Assembly: GCA_046727855.1 (NCBI GenBank) | Contig: JBKPDL010000007.1 | Location: 1 to 42,144, forward strand | Reading direction: 5' to 3' | Source of the DNA: DASPWV01 sp046727855 | GTDB lineage: Bacteria > Acidobacteriota > Vicinamibacteria > Vicinamibacterales > UBA2999 | Length of the DNA stretch: 42,144 nt | Part shown: positions 7,660 through 16,754 of the stretch, piece by piece | Layout of the letters: every line of letters begins with the position of its first letter | Position numbering within the stretch: the first letter of the stretch is position 1 | Translations under genes and position numbers: made by a program | Notes under the pieces: model-generated | Databases searched by the model: none | Seen by the model: only the letters and a program-made list of their open reading frames with translations | What the model was told of the DNA's origin: nothing

Positions 7660-8573
7660 ACAGACAGCTTTGAGATGAAGACGTCTTCCAGTGAAGGCGT
7701 GATTCTGCGGATGCTCGAAGGGTTGACACCGGCCAGTTTGGCCAGATGTTCGAACTCCTTGCGGGCCGCTTCCGGATCTGCGTCGCGGAACCACACGTGC
7801 AGGCGATCGCCAAACACCTGCGCGTTCTCCACATGTGCGCGTGTTTTGAGCAGTTCGAGTGCGGTGCGCGGCTCAGGCACCACCGCTTCGAGGAGCGTGC
7901 CGGGGAGACTTGCGCGCAGTCGGTCCGGCTCATCGAGCGCGAGGAGATGCCCTTGATCGAGCATCGCGACCCGCGTGCAACGCTCCGCCTCGTCAAGGTA
8001 TGGCGTGGCCATCACGATGGTGATGCCCGCCGCCAAAAACTGCGACAGCAGTTTCCAGAACTCCCGCCGCGAAACGGGATCCACACCGGTGGTCGGCTCG
8101 TCGAGCAGGATGATGTCCGGCTCGTGCACGAGCGTGCAGGCGAGCGCCAGTTTCTGCTTCATCCCGCCGGAAAGTTGGTCGGCGAGTCGATCGCGAAAAG
8201 ACACGAGCTGCGTCATCTCGAGCAGTCGATCGCGCCGCGCCCGGTAATCGCTCAGTCCGTGAATCTCTGCGAAGAACGCGATGTTCTCGTCGATGCTCAA
8301 ATCGCCATAGAGGCTGAAGCGCTGCGACAGGTAGCCGACCTTTGCGGTGATCGCGCGGTGATCGTTTACCGGGTCGCTGCCCAGCACGCGCACCGTGCCG
8401 GCATCAGGATGCAGCAGGCCACAGAACAATCGAATTGAGGTTGTCTTGCCGGCGCCATCGGGCCCAATCAATCCGAACATTTCGCCTCGTCGAACTTCCA
8501 ACGACACGTTGTCCACGGCCACGGTTTCGCCGTAGCGCTTGGCGACGCGATCGAACGACAGCGCTGTGTCCAT
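7656..8573 (-). CDS. ABC exporter ATPase A (N-terminal YbhF-like half)
   Basis: A 305-residue nucleotide-binding subunit. Walker A is GPDGAGKTT and the Q-loop region is YLSQRFSLYGDLSI. The signature is LSGGM and Walker B is IILLDEPTTGVD. The H-loop reads MATPYLDEAE, with proline where the switch histidine normally sits. One base separates its ATG from the HlyD stop codon (TGA-A-ATG), and its own stop overlaps the TolC-like start. The intact signature here would serve the ATP bound by ATPase B, giving one consensus site, while its own ATP would face the degenerate LAGGW signature. This asymmetry is inferred from motifs only. Confidence 0.94.
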   Translation of the reverse strand: MDTALSFDRVAKRYGETVAVDNVSLEVRRGEMFGLIGPDGAGKTTSIRLFCGLLHPDAGTVRVLGSDPVNDHRAITAKVGYLSQRFSLYGDLSIDENIAFFAEIHGLSDYRARRDRLLEMTQLVSFRDRLADQLSGGMKQKLALACTLVHEPDIILLDEPTTGVDPVSRREFWKLLSQFLAAGITIVMATPYLDEAERCTRVAMLDQGHLLALDEPDRLRASLPGTLLEAVVPEPRTALELLKTRAHVENAQVFGDRLHVWFRDADPEAARKEFEHLAKLAGVNPSSIRRITPSLEDVFISKLSV

Positions 8574-8574
8574 T

Positions 8575-9582
8575 TCAGGAGATGGGCGCCAGCGGGATTT
8601 CCGCTTCTACCGGCATGCCTTCTTTGAGAATGCCCTGCGTGTTGTCGACGCTGACGCGTACGCGATAGACCAACTTCGATCGTTCCTCAGCGGTCTGGAC
8701 GTTCCGCGGCGTGAATTCGGCCTTGGGCGAGATGTATGTCACGGTCCCGCCAAGGCCACTGCCGCCGGCGTCGGTAAACAGCGTGGCCGTCTGGCCAAGC
8801 TTGATGCGCGGAATGGCCGGTTCTGGAACGAACACGTCGGCCCACGCGCGATCGAGGTCGATGATGACCACGACGGGGACGCGCGGCGCCACGACTTCGC
8901 CGAGCTCGGTGAGCTTTTCGGAGATGACGCCGCGAATGGGTGACATAAGCGTCGCGTCCTTCACCGACTTCTCCATGGTGGCCACCTGTGCCGCGGCCGC
9001 TGCCACGCTCGCACGCGCGGCGTCGAGTTCCTGAGGACGCGCGCCCGCACGCAGCCGCTGAACAGCCTGCTCCGCCGCGCGCAGGCGGCTCTCCGCCTGC
9101 TGCATGCGCTCGCGCGCGACATCGCGTCGCGTCAGGGCATCGTCTCGCTGCTTGCGCGAGCCGGCGTTGGCTTCGAGTAACGCTTCGAAGCGTTCGAGAT
9201 CGGCCTCGGCAGCGGCGAGCTCGGCGCGCGCGGCCTGGACCTCGTCGCGCGCCGCCTGTGCTTGCGCCTCGGCTTGGCGAATATCCTCACGACGCGAGCC
9301 CGCCTGCAGCAGCCGCAGCTGCGCCTCGGCGGCTCGCTGCTCGGCGCGCGCGCGGTCGATTGCGAGTTCGCCATCGCGCGTGTCGAGGCGGAGAATGATC
9401 GTTCCCGCATCCACGCGGTCGCCTTCTTTCACGTTGAACGCGACGATGCGTCCGCCGACCTCGGGCGCGAGGCGAACCTCCGTTGCTTCGACGTGCCCGG
9501 AGACGCGTACCTGATTCGGCGGCGCTTCGTCCTTGCACGCCGCACTCACGATCGCTAGCAGGAAGACCATCACACGTCGCAT
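8575..9582 (-). CDS. HlyD/YbhG-type periplasmic membrane fusion protein
   Basis: A 335-residue adaptor linking the ABC permease to the TolC-like channel. The N-terminus is a short hydrophobic leader ending SAAC-KDE, a borderline lipobox with Cys16, so it may be a lipoprotein. The first half of the lipoyl domain (EVRLAPEVGGRIVAF, VKEGDRVDAGTII) comes next. A long Ala/Arg/Glu-rich coiled coil spans about residues 65-190, and the second lipoyl half (SPIRGVISEKLTELGEVV) and a beta-barrel domain follow. The ATG at 9582 gives the leader and lies 4 bp after the TetR stop; a longer frame from 9615 adds residues without signal character. Second gene of the exporter operon. Confidence 0.93.
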   Translation of the reverse strand: MRRVMVFLLAIVSAACKDEAPPNQVRVSGHVEATEVRLAPEVGGRIVAFNVKEGDRVDAGTIILRLDTRDGELAIDRARAEQRAAEAQLRLLQAGSRREDIRQAEAQAQAARDEVQAARAELAAAEADLERFEALLEANAGSRKQRDDALTRRDVARERMQQAESRLRAAEQAVQRLRAGARPQELDAARASVAAAAAQVATMEKSVKDATLMSPIRGVISEKLTELGEVVAPRVPVVVIIDLDRAWADVFVPEPAIPRIKLGQTATLFTDAGGSGLGGTVTYISPKAEFTPRNVQTAEERSKLVYRVRVSVDNTQGILKEGMPVEAEIPLAPIS

Positions 9583-9586
9583 GGCG

Positions 9587-10285
9587 TTAGTCCTTGTGGA
9601 GCATCCGCAGCGCAACTTGCTGCATATGCCGAATCAACTCGGCGTGCGACACTTCGACGAACATCGGCAGATTCTCGCGGCCTGGCTGCGCCGCCGCGCG
9701 CTGTCGCGCCGCGTTGAAGATCAGCGGCGGAAACAACGTCATGTAGGCAAGAATCGGATTGACACGGCGAAACGCGCCGGCCTGTTCCCCATCGCTGAGG
9801 ATGCGCGCGAAACCTCCGATCACGGTCCGCATCAACGCAAACGTGTCGAGATCCAGGTGCGGGGCGCCCTCCGCAAACTCGCGCATCATCAAAGGCGGAA
9901 AGTACGGGCGTTCCTGGCCGAGGGTGACAAACGTCTCGATCCAGCGCGTGATCTTCTGCTCTGCGGGCTGGTCCGACTCGGCGATTGCGATCACGCGCTC
10001 GCCGGCGCGCCGCAGCATGTCGCGCACGATCTCGCGATAGAGCGTGAGCTTGTCGGTGAAGTGGTAGTAGATCATCGCCTTGTTCACGCCCGCCTTGCGG
10101 GCGATGTCTTCCACGCCGACGCCTGCGAATCCGTGGCGGGAGAAGGCTTCGGCAGCGGCGGCAAAAATTGCCGCGCGGGTGGATGCCGAATCGACGCCCG
10201 GCCGCGGGCCACCACGCCGCGGCTGCTTCGCAGCCGGTGCGGGCGTCCGTTCTCCTGCCGACGAGGTGCGGGCCTTCTTAACCAA
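9587..10285 (-). CDS. TetR/AcrR-family repressor of the exporter operon
   Basis: A 232-residue regulator. After a basic, proline-rich N-terminal tail, the TetR DNA-binding domain spans about residues 34-80 (TRAAIFAAAAEAFSRHGFAGVGVEDIARKAGVNKAMIYYHFTDK region, with the helix-turn-helix at VEDIARKAGVNKAMIYYHF). An alpha-helical ligand/dimerisation domain follows. It is the first gene of the operon, as expected for an autorepressor like CecR (YbiH) upstream of ybhGFSR. The frame opens at TTG 10285 immediately after an in-frame TAG, with no recognisable ribosome site and no other start before the HTH domain. The start codon therefore lies inside the palindrome 10278-10297; translation may be leaderless or start atypically. 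Confidence 0.9.
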   Translation of the reverse strand: MVKKARTSSAGERTPAPAAKQPRRGGPRPGVDSASTRAAIFAAAAEAFSRHGFAGVGVEDIARKAGVNKAMIYYHFTDKLTLYREIVRDMLRRAGERVIAIAESDQPAEQKITRWIETFVTLGQERPYFPPLMMREFAEGAPHLDLDTFALMRTVIGGFARILSDGEQAGAFRRVNPILAYMTLFPPLIFNAARQRAAAQPGRENLPMFVEVSHAELIRHMQQVALRMLHKD

Positions 10286-10297
10286 CTAGTTAGTTAA
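10278..10297. promoter_or_regulatory. Probable TetR operator, 20-bp palindrome
   Basis: TTAACCAACTAGTTAGTTAA is an inverted repeat with 9 of 10 pairs matching; only 10283/10292 mismatch. The centre is CTAG. It lies in the gap between the leftward TetR-exporter operon and the rightward epimerase gene, and overlaps the putative TTG start of the repressor. Size, symmetry and position fit an autoregulatory TetR-family site. It could also affect the divergent gene, whose start is 77 bp away. Confidence 0.75.
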
Positions 10298-10373
10298 ACC
10301 GCAACCGGGGCCGCGATGTCAAGGTGAGCCGGTCGTTTTGTGTCTTCCGCCCATTTCATGGTTTCGTGATCGG

Positions 10374-11270
10374 ATGAAAGTGGTGCTCGCCGGTGGCTCC
10401 GGCTTCCTCGGCACCGCCCTTCGCGCGGCGCTCCTCGCCGATGGCCACATCGTCGCCAATCTCACGCGCCGCGCCACACCCGCGGCGCCAGACGATCGGA
10501 CGTGGAACCCGGACGGCACGTCGGGTGGATGGGCCCGTGTTCTCGAAGACGTGGATGCTGTCGTGAACCTCGCGGGCACCGGCATTGCCGATGGCCGCTG
10601 GAACCCTGCGCGTAAGGCCGCAATTCTGACGAGTCGCCTGCTTGCAACCAAGAGTGTGGTCGCGGCGATCGCGCAAGCCTCGAGCCCTCCCCGCGTCCTC
10701 GTCAATGCATCGGCTATTGGATACTACGGTCCATGCGGCGATGAGATCGTTACCGAAGCCACGCCTCCCGGCCGCGACTTTCTTTCCGACGTCTGCATGC
10801 AATGGGAGCGGGAGGCTGAACAGGCCTCGACCTACACGCGGGTGGCTCTCGTCCGCACCGGACTCGTGCTTCACCCCGAAGGCGGTGCCTTGGCCCGGAT
10901 GCTGCTGCCGTTCAAGCTTGGCGCTGGTGGACCGATCGGCACTGGCAATCAATACATGCCATGGATCCATCGCGACGATTGGGTAGACATGGTCCGGTGG
11001 TTGATCTCAGAGCCGGGAGCGCGCGGCGCGTTCAATGCAAGCGCGCCAGAGCCGGTCACGAATGCGGAGTTCGCGCAGACGCTGGGGCGTGTGCTTCACC
11101 GGCCCGCGGTCGTGCCGGTGCCGGCATTCGGGTTGAAGCTGCTGTTCGGAGAGATGGCAGATCTTCTGCTGACGGGGCAACGCGCCGTTCCGGCGCGCGC
11201 GATCGAAATGGGGTTCGGGTTTCGTTTCCTGACGCTGGAAAGCGCGTTGCGAAACTTCTTCGCTGACTAG
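10374..11270 (+). CDS. TIGR01777-family NAD-dependent epimerase-like protein
   Basis: A 298-residue atypical short-chain dehydrogenase related to E. coli YfcH and human SDR39U1. The Rossmann nucleotide-binding motif GGSGFLG is at residues 7-13. NLAGTGIADGRW and NASAIGYYG are family-typical active-site segments, and the C-terminal 50 residues (GEMADLLLTGQRAVPARAIEMGF) are the DUF1731 domain. ATG 10374 begins exactly at the Rossmann strand (MKVVLAGG), so the upstream in-frame extension is rejected. The reaction is unknown for the family. The stop codon shares a CTAG with the stop of the convergent DUF1501 gene. Confidence 0.9.
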   Translation: MKVVLAGGSGFLGTALRAALLADGHIVANLTRRATPAAPDDRTWNPDGTSGGWARVLEDVDAVVNLAGTGIADGRWNPARKAAILTSRLLATKSVVAAIAQASSPPRVLVNASAIGYYGPCGDEIVTEATPPGRDFLSDVCMQWEREAEQASTYTRVALVRTGLVLHPEGGALARMLLPFKLGAGGPIGTGNQYMPWIHRDDWVDMVRWLISEPGARGAFNASAPEPVTNAEFAQTLGRVLHRPAVVPVPAFGLKLLFGEMADLLLTGQRAVPARAIEMGFGFRFLTLESALRNFFAD

Positions 11271-12526
11271 AGAAAACTCGGCGCGCCGGATTTGAAATCG
11301 GCCTGCAGGATGTTGACCGAGTTACCGCCTAACCACTTGTCGATCACCACGGAATAAACCGAGCGGAAATCGGTTTCGTACTTCACGTCGTTGCCGTTGT
11401 TCTCGAGCGTCGGGTTCGATGGGTCGTTGGCGAGATTCGCGCAGGTGCCGTACAGTCCTCCGCGCACCGTGCCGCCAATCGCCATCATCAGACCGCCCGC
11501 GCCGTGATCGGTTCCCGCGCTGCCGTTCTCGTTGATGCGGCGCCCGAATTCCGAGAACACCACAATCAGGGTGGATCCGAGTAGCCCCTGATTGCTCAAG
11601 TCCTGGTAAAACGCGGCGAGACTGTCGTCGACCGCCGCCATCAGAGTGACGTACGCGCCGCCGTTGGCGCCCTGTGCCGAGTGCGTGTCAAACCCGCCAA
11701 TCTGCACCCAAAACACTTTGGTGCCGATCTGCTTGTTGAGCGCGCCGGCGACGGCGCGAAGCGCCTGCGCGAGTCCATTATTGGGATACGTGACGGTTGG
11801 CGCATATGTCGCGACTTTCGCCACCTGATCCAGGGTGCCCATCGCCGCTTGTGCAGTGGAGTTGACGAACGCAAGGTGCGGGCGATCGACGGGCAGGTGC
11901 GACGAAATCTTCACCGCCGCCGCGCGCTCGTAGCTGGCTTCGTTGCCGCTGTTCGGGCTTGAAAACGCGTAAGTTGCCGGATTGGTGATCGCCGGCACGC
12001 CGACGGTTCGAGCCACCATCGCACGCGGCGTTTCGCGTGTCGTGTTCCACGCGACCAGGGGATCGATCGGCGACGGCAGCGTATCGAGATAGCGGCCAAT
12101 CCAGCCCGGACCCTGTGACGCTTCCGGGTTCGCCGTGCCCCAGATGTCCAGCCCCTGAAAATGCGAGCGGCTCGAGTTGAGATACCCGGTTCGCTGAATG
12201 AGCGCAACGCGGCCCTGCTCAAATATGGACTTGCACGACGTGAGCCGTGGGTGGAGCCCAAGCTCGTTGCCGGCCGAGTCGCGGCCGATCTGCAGCACAC
12301 TGCCGGCAGGCACTGCCAGCGTCGGCCGGCGGCTGTAGTACGCCTGATCGCGATACGGCACGAGCGTGCTGAGCGCGTCGTTGCCGCCCGACAAGTAGAG
12401 GATGACGAGATTGCGCGAGCTTTGTGACTGCGCAAGCGCAACCTCGCTGAGGAACTGTGGCGCGGCAAAGCCGAACGTGAACGCCGTGACGCCGCCCTTG
12501 ACGAATTCCCGTCGGGTGAACTTCAT
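11267..12526 (-). CDS. DUF1501 secreted protein (Tat substrate)
   Basis: A 419-residue protein with a twin-arginine leader (TRREFVKGG at residues 4-12, then a hydrophobic stretch to about 33). The body has the sulfatase/phosphatase-like fold of DUF1501. Landmarks are NLVILYLSGGNDALSTLVPY, QIGGFDTHSAQG and VFSEFGRRINENGSAGTDHGAGG, the last two carrying Asp/His residues that probably bind metal. Function is not established for the family. It lies 10 bp downstream of a DUF1800 gene, and the two families are very commonly paired, implying that they act together outside the cytoplasm. Confidence 0.92.
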   Translation of the reverse strand: MKFTRREFVKGGVTAFTFGFAAPQFLSEVALAQSQSSRNLVILYLSGGNDALSTLVPYRDQAYYSRRPTLAVPAGSVLQIGRDSAGNELGLHPRLTSCKSIFEQGRVALIQRTGYLNSSRSHFQGLDIWGTANPEASQGPGWIGRYLDTLPSPIDPLVAWNTTRETPRAMVARTVGVPAITNPATYAFSSPNSGNEASYERAAAVKISSHLPVDRPHLAFVNSTAQAAMGTLDQVAKVATYAPTVTYPNNGLAQALRAVAGALNKQIGTKVFWVQIGGFDTHSAQGANGGAYVTLMAAVDDSLAAFYQDLSNQGLLGSTLIVVFSEFGRRINENGSAGTDHGAGGLMMAIGGTVRGGLYGTCANLANDPSNPTLENNGNDVKYETDFRSVYSVVIDKWLGGNSVNILQADFKSGAPSFL

Positions 12527-12536
12527 GGCGTTCTCC

Positions 12537-13991
12537 TCAGTTGAACTGGTACTCGGACGATGCGACGATCAGCCGCGCCAGACCGGCCCCTTTGTTGTTC
12601 AACTGCGTGTCGTTGCCGGTCCATGCGCCGCCTGCGCGCGCGTACTCGACGAGCGCCGAGTGCACGGCCTGCGTGATCGGCGCGAAGTTGTAGTGATTCA
12701 ACATGTAGTTGACCACGGCGTCCGCCGACCCGCGGTACGGCGCCAACTCGCGGCCGATGTTGAACTTCTGACTGCCCGCCAGCGTCGCGGCAAAGTTCAT
12801 GCGCGCGAGCATCGACGAAGTGGAAAACCAGTCCGGACCAAGCGCCCAGCCATTCACGTCGGGCGGCTCATAAAGCTGCTGTCCCATGTTGACGAGCGGC
12901 GTCATCGCCGCGTCCACGCTCAAGCCATTCCAGCCGGTTTCCTTGATCGAGCGCACGACGAACTCGAGCGGCCACGAGTAGCGCTGGAATTCGGTGTTGA
13001 GAAAGTAGTCCGCCGTGAACAACCGCCGCAGCACCGTCTTGATGATGTAGTTGTTGCCCAGATACGTATTCGCCAGATCGCTGATCACGCCTGGATCCGG
13101 CCTGACGGTCTCACTGATGAAGAACTGATACAGCTTCGTCGCAAGACGATGCGCCGTCGCCGGGTGCCGCGTGAGCGCGAGAATGAAATCCAGTCCATCG
13201 CTCATGCCGTCGGAGGCGGGACGCGCCGGAATGGTCTTGCCGCCGTCCGGATAAATCGGAAACGTAAATTCCTTCGCGTTTGTGTCGTGATTGTTCGCGT
13301 TGTACACGAATTCGTAGTAGGAAGCTTCCGGACTGCTCCGATCGCCGGACAGCTGCAGCGTCCAGCCGGTAAACACGCGGGCGGCGGAAACAACGTCCGA
13401 TTCGACGTAGTTGCCGATGCCCATCGTGAACAGCTCCATGATCTCGCGCCCGAAGTTCTCCTGCGGACGCTGCCGCGTGTTGTTGCGGCCGTCGAGCCAC
13501 ACGAGCATCGCCGGATCCTTCGCCACCTCCAACAGCAAATCCGCAAAGCTGGCGGTAGCCTTCTGGCGAAACAGATCGTACTGGCCGCGCTGATTGCCGG
13601 CGACCTGTCCCTGCCGGCCGGCCATCATCTTGGTCGCGTGCACCGAACCGTAGATGCCGCTGATTTTGCTGTACGCGGTCGCAAAGTGGTTGTGGCAGAA
13701 CAGCGCCATCTTTTCCTGCAGCGGCCGCTGGCTGTGAATCATGCGGAAGATCTCGCGCTGGCGCGCGTCGTTGATGACGGTATTCGGCGCAAAGGCGCCG
13801 CGAGTGGTCACCCCGACGTATTCCGGCTTGCCGATGTTGGCGTCGACGTCGTCCGGAAACTGCTCGTAATTGAGCAGCGCATCGATGACCTCGAAAATCG
13901 AGCGCCCGGAGTACATCGCAAGCTCCGCATTGCTGGCGCCGAAGCCGATACGTCGGAGGACGTGTTCGAGCTGGCGATCACCTCTGGCCAT
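12537..13991 (-). CDS. DUF1800 family protein
   Basis: A 484-residue protein opening with LEHVLRRIGFGASNAELAMY, the usual N-terminal helix of DUF1800. Later landmarks are KMALFCHNHFATAYSK, NFGREIMELFTMGIGNYVESDVVSAARVFTGWTL and LEFVVRSIKETGW, all typical of the family. No signal peptide is visible, unlike its Tat-exported DUF1501 partner, so it could travel with it or act inside. The ATG at 13991 is preceded by a GGAC-containing purine stretch. Role unknown: the pair has been proposed to act in polysaccharide or envelope processes, but nothing in this sequence decides that. Confidence 0.9.
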   Translation of the reverse strand: MARGDRQLEHVLRRIGFGASNAELAMYSGRSIFEVIDALLNYEQFPDDVDANIGKPEYVGVTTRGAFAPNTVINDARQREIFRMIHSQRPLQEKMALFCHNHFATAYSKISGIYGSVHATKMMAGRQGQVAGNQRGQYDLFRQKATASFADLLLEVAKDPAMLVWLDGRNNTRQRPQENFGREIMELFTMGIGNYVESDVVSAARVFTGWTLQLSGDRSSPEASYYEFVYNANNHDTNAKEFTFPIYPDGGKTIPARPASDGMSDGLDFILALTRHPATAHRLATKLYQFFISETVRPDPGVISDLANTYLGNNYIIKTVLRRLFTADYFLNTEFQRYSWPLEFVVRSIKETGWNGLSVDAAMTPLVNMGQQLYEPPDVNGWALGPDWFSTSSMLARMNFAATLAGSQKFNIGRELAPYRGSADAVVNYMLNHYNFAPITQAVHSALVEYARAGGAWTGNDTQLNNKGAGLARLIVASSEYQFN

Positions 13992-14037
13992 GGTCCGTCC
14001 CCGTAAACGCCTTAGACACTTATGGAGCGGCGGGAGT

Positions 14038-16746
14038 TTAACGCCGTGGCGGCGCGGTTGGCGAGCCCGTTTTTGGCGCCGTGCCGAGGCTGATCAAGTT
14101 GGCCATCAGTCGAAACGCGCCCTCCGTCCCCGCGGGTAATTGGCGCCAAAGGCCGAGACCGACGTAAATCCAGCGTCCCTGGCCTACTTTTGCCTCCACC
14201 AGCGCGCCGCGCTTGGTCCCCTGGTTGAACGGAAACGGCTCGCTCAATTCGAGCAGATCTGTGTAGCGCGGATCGGCGGTCGCGCTGTCGAAAAAGTAGA
14301 GTCCGCGTTCCTGCACCCAGCCCAGCCAATCGGCGCGGCCGATGGTGTTGGGCGTATTGAACACCGGATGTTGCGGCGCGAGGAGCCGCAGCTCGGAGTT
14401 TTCGTCGGTGACCCGTTCGCGCCCGACTTTGCCGGGATACGGTCCGTACTGCGCGTCGTTGAACTCGAACTTGTTGTAGTTGACGATGACCGTTCCGCCG
14501 CTGCGCGCATAGTCGATGAGACGCTGGTTGTGCGCGCGCAGATCCGCGCGGCGCTCGTACGCGCGCACGCCCGTCATGATCACGTCGAACCGCGACAGAT
14601 CGCCCCACGCCAGATCGTCCGACGACAGGAATTCGACATGCGCGCCCAGCTGCCGCAGTGCTTCGGGCACTTCGTCGCCGACGCCTTCGACATAGCCAAT
14701 CGTCAGGTTAGGCTTCACCTTCACATCGAGGGCCTTCACCGTGATCACCGGCGGCCGCAGCACATGCCGCCGCGTTGTATGCGGATACTCGATCACCTGA
14801 TAACCCTGCGCGTAGCTGGTCTGGCCTTCGCGAACGATCGCCTTCACGGCTGTCGCAGCCGCTCTTACCGCGGATGGTGGCTGCAACGTAAACCTCAAGG
14901 TCGCCTGCTCGTCCTCACGTGAGAAGGCAATCGGAGCGCTTGCGGGCTTCGCTTGCCACCCTTGCGGCAGCTCGAGATCGACCTGCGCCTGCGCCGCGCC
15001 TTTGGAGTGATTCGTGACGGTGACGCGCACTTCTCGACCGGCGTTGGTCGCAAGCGGCACGATCGCAACCTGCGGCGTCACGTTGACGGCGAATTTGGGG
15101 ACGACGTGCAGCTCCTCGCGCTTCTCGCCGCTGAAGATGTCAGCATCGGAGCGATATTGCACCGGTAAGGTTGTCGTCAGATCCGCCCCGCCAATGGTGA
15201 GCGCGAAAGTGGCGGTAAATGGTGTGGGACGGAAAGACAAGCCGAATGGGACATCCGGTTCGAACACGTAACGCGCGGCTTCGGTTGCGGTATGGAAATG
15301 TGCCGCTGTTGGTCGCGCGTCGCTCGGAACGGTTGCCGGCATTGTGCATGTGGTGCCGCCGTTAGGGCCAGCGACATTTGCCGCGCTGCATGTTGTCGCA
15401 GTGGGTGTCGCAAATCCCGAAAGCGACACAGCGTTCAGTTGAACCGGCACACTACCGCGGCGACTCGCGATCGCTTCCACTTGCACCGGCTGACCGGCGA
15501 CCAGCAAGCCGTCGTTGGCAAGCGCATCAATCCGCAGATCCGCCGCAAGCATCAACGCCTGCGCGAACTGTTCCTCCTTGGGGGCCAAGCGGAAATCGAT
15601 TTCGTATCGAGCGCCCTCGTCGAGCCGCATCGACGGCAACGCCGCGCGCAGTTCCCGCACAGCGGCCAGACCGCGCGCGAGCGGGGCAACGGTCGCTGTG
15701 CCGCCGCCAGACTGCATCGCGGTTCGCGCCTCGGCCGCCGTTGTTGCAATGCGTTCGAGAGCACTTGTCAGCAGCTGAGGAGCATTGCTGCCGGCAAAGG
15801 CGGAGAGACCTACGAGCCGTGTGTCGATACCCTCGAACATCTCTCGCTCACTGCGATTGCTCCCGTCGGGCAGAACGGTGTCGCGAAGCCGGTAGTAGCG
15901 AAGCGATTGCCCGGGTAGCGGAAGCAGCTGCGAGGTACCCTGGCATTTGTGCATCGATCGCGCTTCGCCGCCGATCTCGTCATAGGTGCGGCCAAGCGCG
16001 GAATCGTACTGGCCGCCGGCTGTGAACGTCAGCGCTGTCGACGCGCCCTCGCCGGTAAACTGCGGCACGCGCTGGGCGCCGGGACCGAACCCGCCAAATC
16101 CCGCGGTGTAGTAATACTTCTTCGCCTGCCACGGCCGGAGTCCGTCCTTCGTGATCTGCTCGGGGAACCGACTGGGATCGGCGGCAGCGCGAAAGGCCTC
16201 GAGCGTCAAGCGCGCCGAGGCCTGATGGTGTTGGCCTCCGCCTTCGCCATCGAAGATGAATCCGACGACGACGTCCGGACGAATCGTGCGGATCGTGTGG
16301 ACGAAATCGCCGAGGATTTCGTCGTGTCCCCACTTCTCGTAGGTTTCCTCGACGCTGAACGAGTATCCGAAATCGATCGCGCGCAGAAAGAACTGATCGG
16401 CGCCATCGTAGCGATGCGCGGCCAGCAGCTCCTCGGTGCGCAACACGGCAAGCGCTTCGAAGAGCTCGGGACCGATTTCGTTCTGCCCGCCTTCGCCGTG
16501 GGTGGCGGTGACGAGAGAGGTGCGAAAGCCTCTCCCGTGCGAGAAATACGCCAGCATCCCGTTGTTCTCGTCATCGGGGTGGGCCGTCGTCATCATGAAG
16601 TTGCCGACGGTGTCGAGCTTGCGCAGCGCCAGCTCGAGCGCCGGCTCCCCTCTGAGGGACGCGACGGGGACCAGCCGATGCTGCGCATGTTGCGTGACGA
16701 ACGCAAACAGAGCAACCAGAACAACGAGAGCAAGGCGTCTCACCAT
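14038..16746 (-). CDS. Large secreted PIG-L-type deacetylase with C-terminal glutaminase-like domain
   Basis: A 902-residue exported protein. A leader peptide or anchor occupies residues 4-18. The PIG-L/LmbE zinc deacetylase domain spans about 45-330, with AHPDDE at 55-60 and a GGGQHHQAS segment near 170 that would supply further zinc ligands. A central region (about 370-680) has immunoglobulin-like beta strands, including an NEW3/CARDB-like part (EVRVTVTNHSKGAAQAQVDLELP). The final ~220 residues (TIGYVEGVGDEVPEALRQLGAHVEFL to the end) resemble a class I glutamine amidotransferase-like fold without an evident catalytic triad. The gene follows the TonB receptor with only 34 bp between, suggesting joint uptake and processing of an N-acetylated glycan or glycoconjugate (inference). 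Confidence 0.88.
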   Translation of the reverse strand: MVRRLALVVLVALFAFVTQHAQHRLVPVASLRGEPALELALRKLDTVGNFMMTTAHPDDENNGMLAYFSHGRGFRTSLVTATHGEGGQNEIGPELFEALAVLRTEELLAAHRYDGADQFFLRAIDFGYSFSVEETYEKWGHDEILGDFVHTIRTIRPDVVVGFIFDGEGGGQHHQASARLTLEAFRAAADPSRFPEQITKDGLRPWQAKKYYYTAGFGGFGPGAQRVPQFTGEGASTALTFTAGGQYDSALGRTYDEIGGEARSMHKCQGTSQLLPLPGQSLRYYRLRDTVLPDGSNRSEREMFEGIDTRLVGLSAFAGSNAPQLLTSALERIATTAAEARTAMQSGGGTATVAPLARGLAAVRELRAALPSMRLDEGARYEIDFRLAPKEEQFAQALMLAADLRIDALANDGLLVAGQPVQVEAIASRRGSVPVQLNAVSLSGFATPTATTCSAANVAGPNGGTTCTMPATVPSDARPTAAHFHTATEAARYVFEPDVPFGLSFRPTPFTATFALTIGGADLTTTLPVQYRSDADIFSGEKREELHVVPKFAVNVTPQVAIVPLATNAGREVRVTVTNHSKGAAQAQVDLELPQGWQAKPASAPIAFSREDEQATLRFTLQPPSAVRAAATAVKAIVREGQTSYAQGYQVIEYPHTTRRHVLRPPVITVKALDVKVKPNLTIGYVEGVGDEVPEALRQLGAHVEFLSSDDLAWGDLSRFDVIMTGVRAYERRADLRAHNQRLIDYARSGGTVIVNYNKFEFNDAQYGPYPGKVGRERVTDENSELRLLAPQHPVFNTPNTIGRADWLGWVQERGLYFFDSATADPRYTDLLELSEPFPFNQGTKRGALVEAKVGQGRWIYVGLGLWRQLPAGTEGAFRLMANLISLGTAPKTGSPTAPPRR

Positions 16747-16754
16747 CAGCGTGC

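Noticed and set aside
12402..14006. 534-codon open frame on the + strand antisense to the DUF1501/DUF1800 genes
   Set aside because: Low-complexity basic translation; both underlying minus-strand genes have full family signatures.
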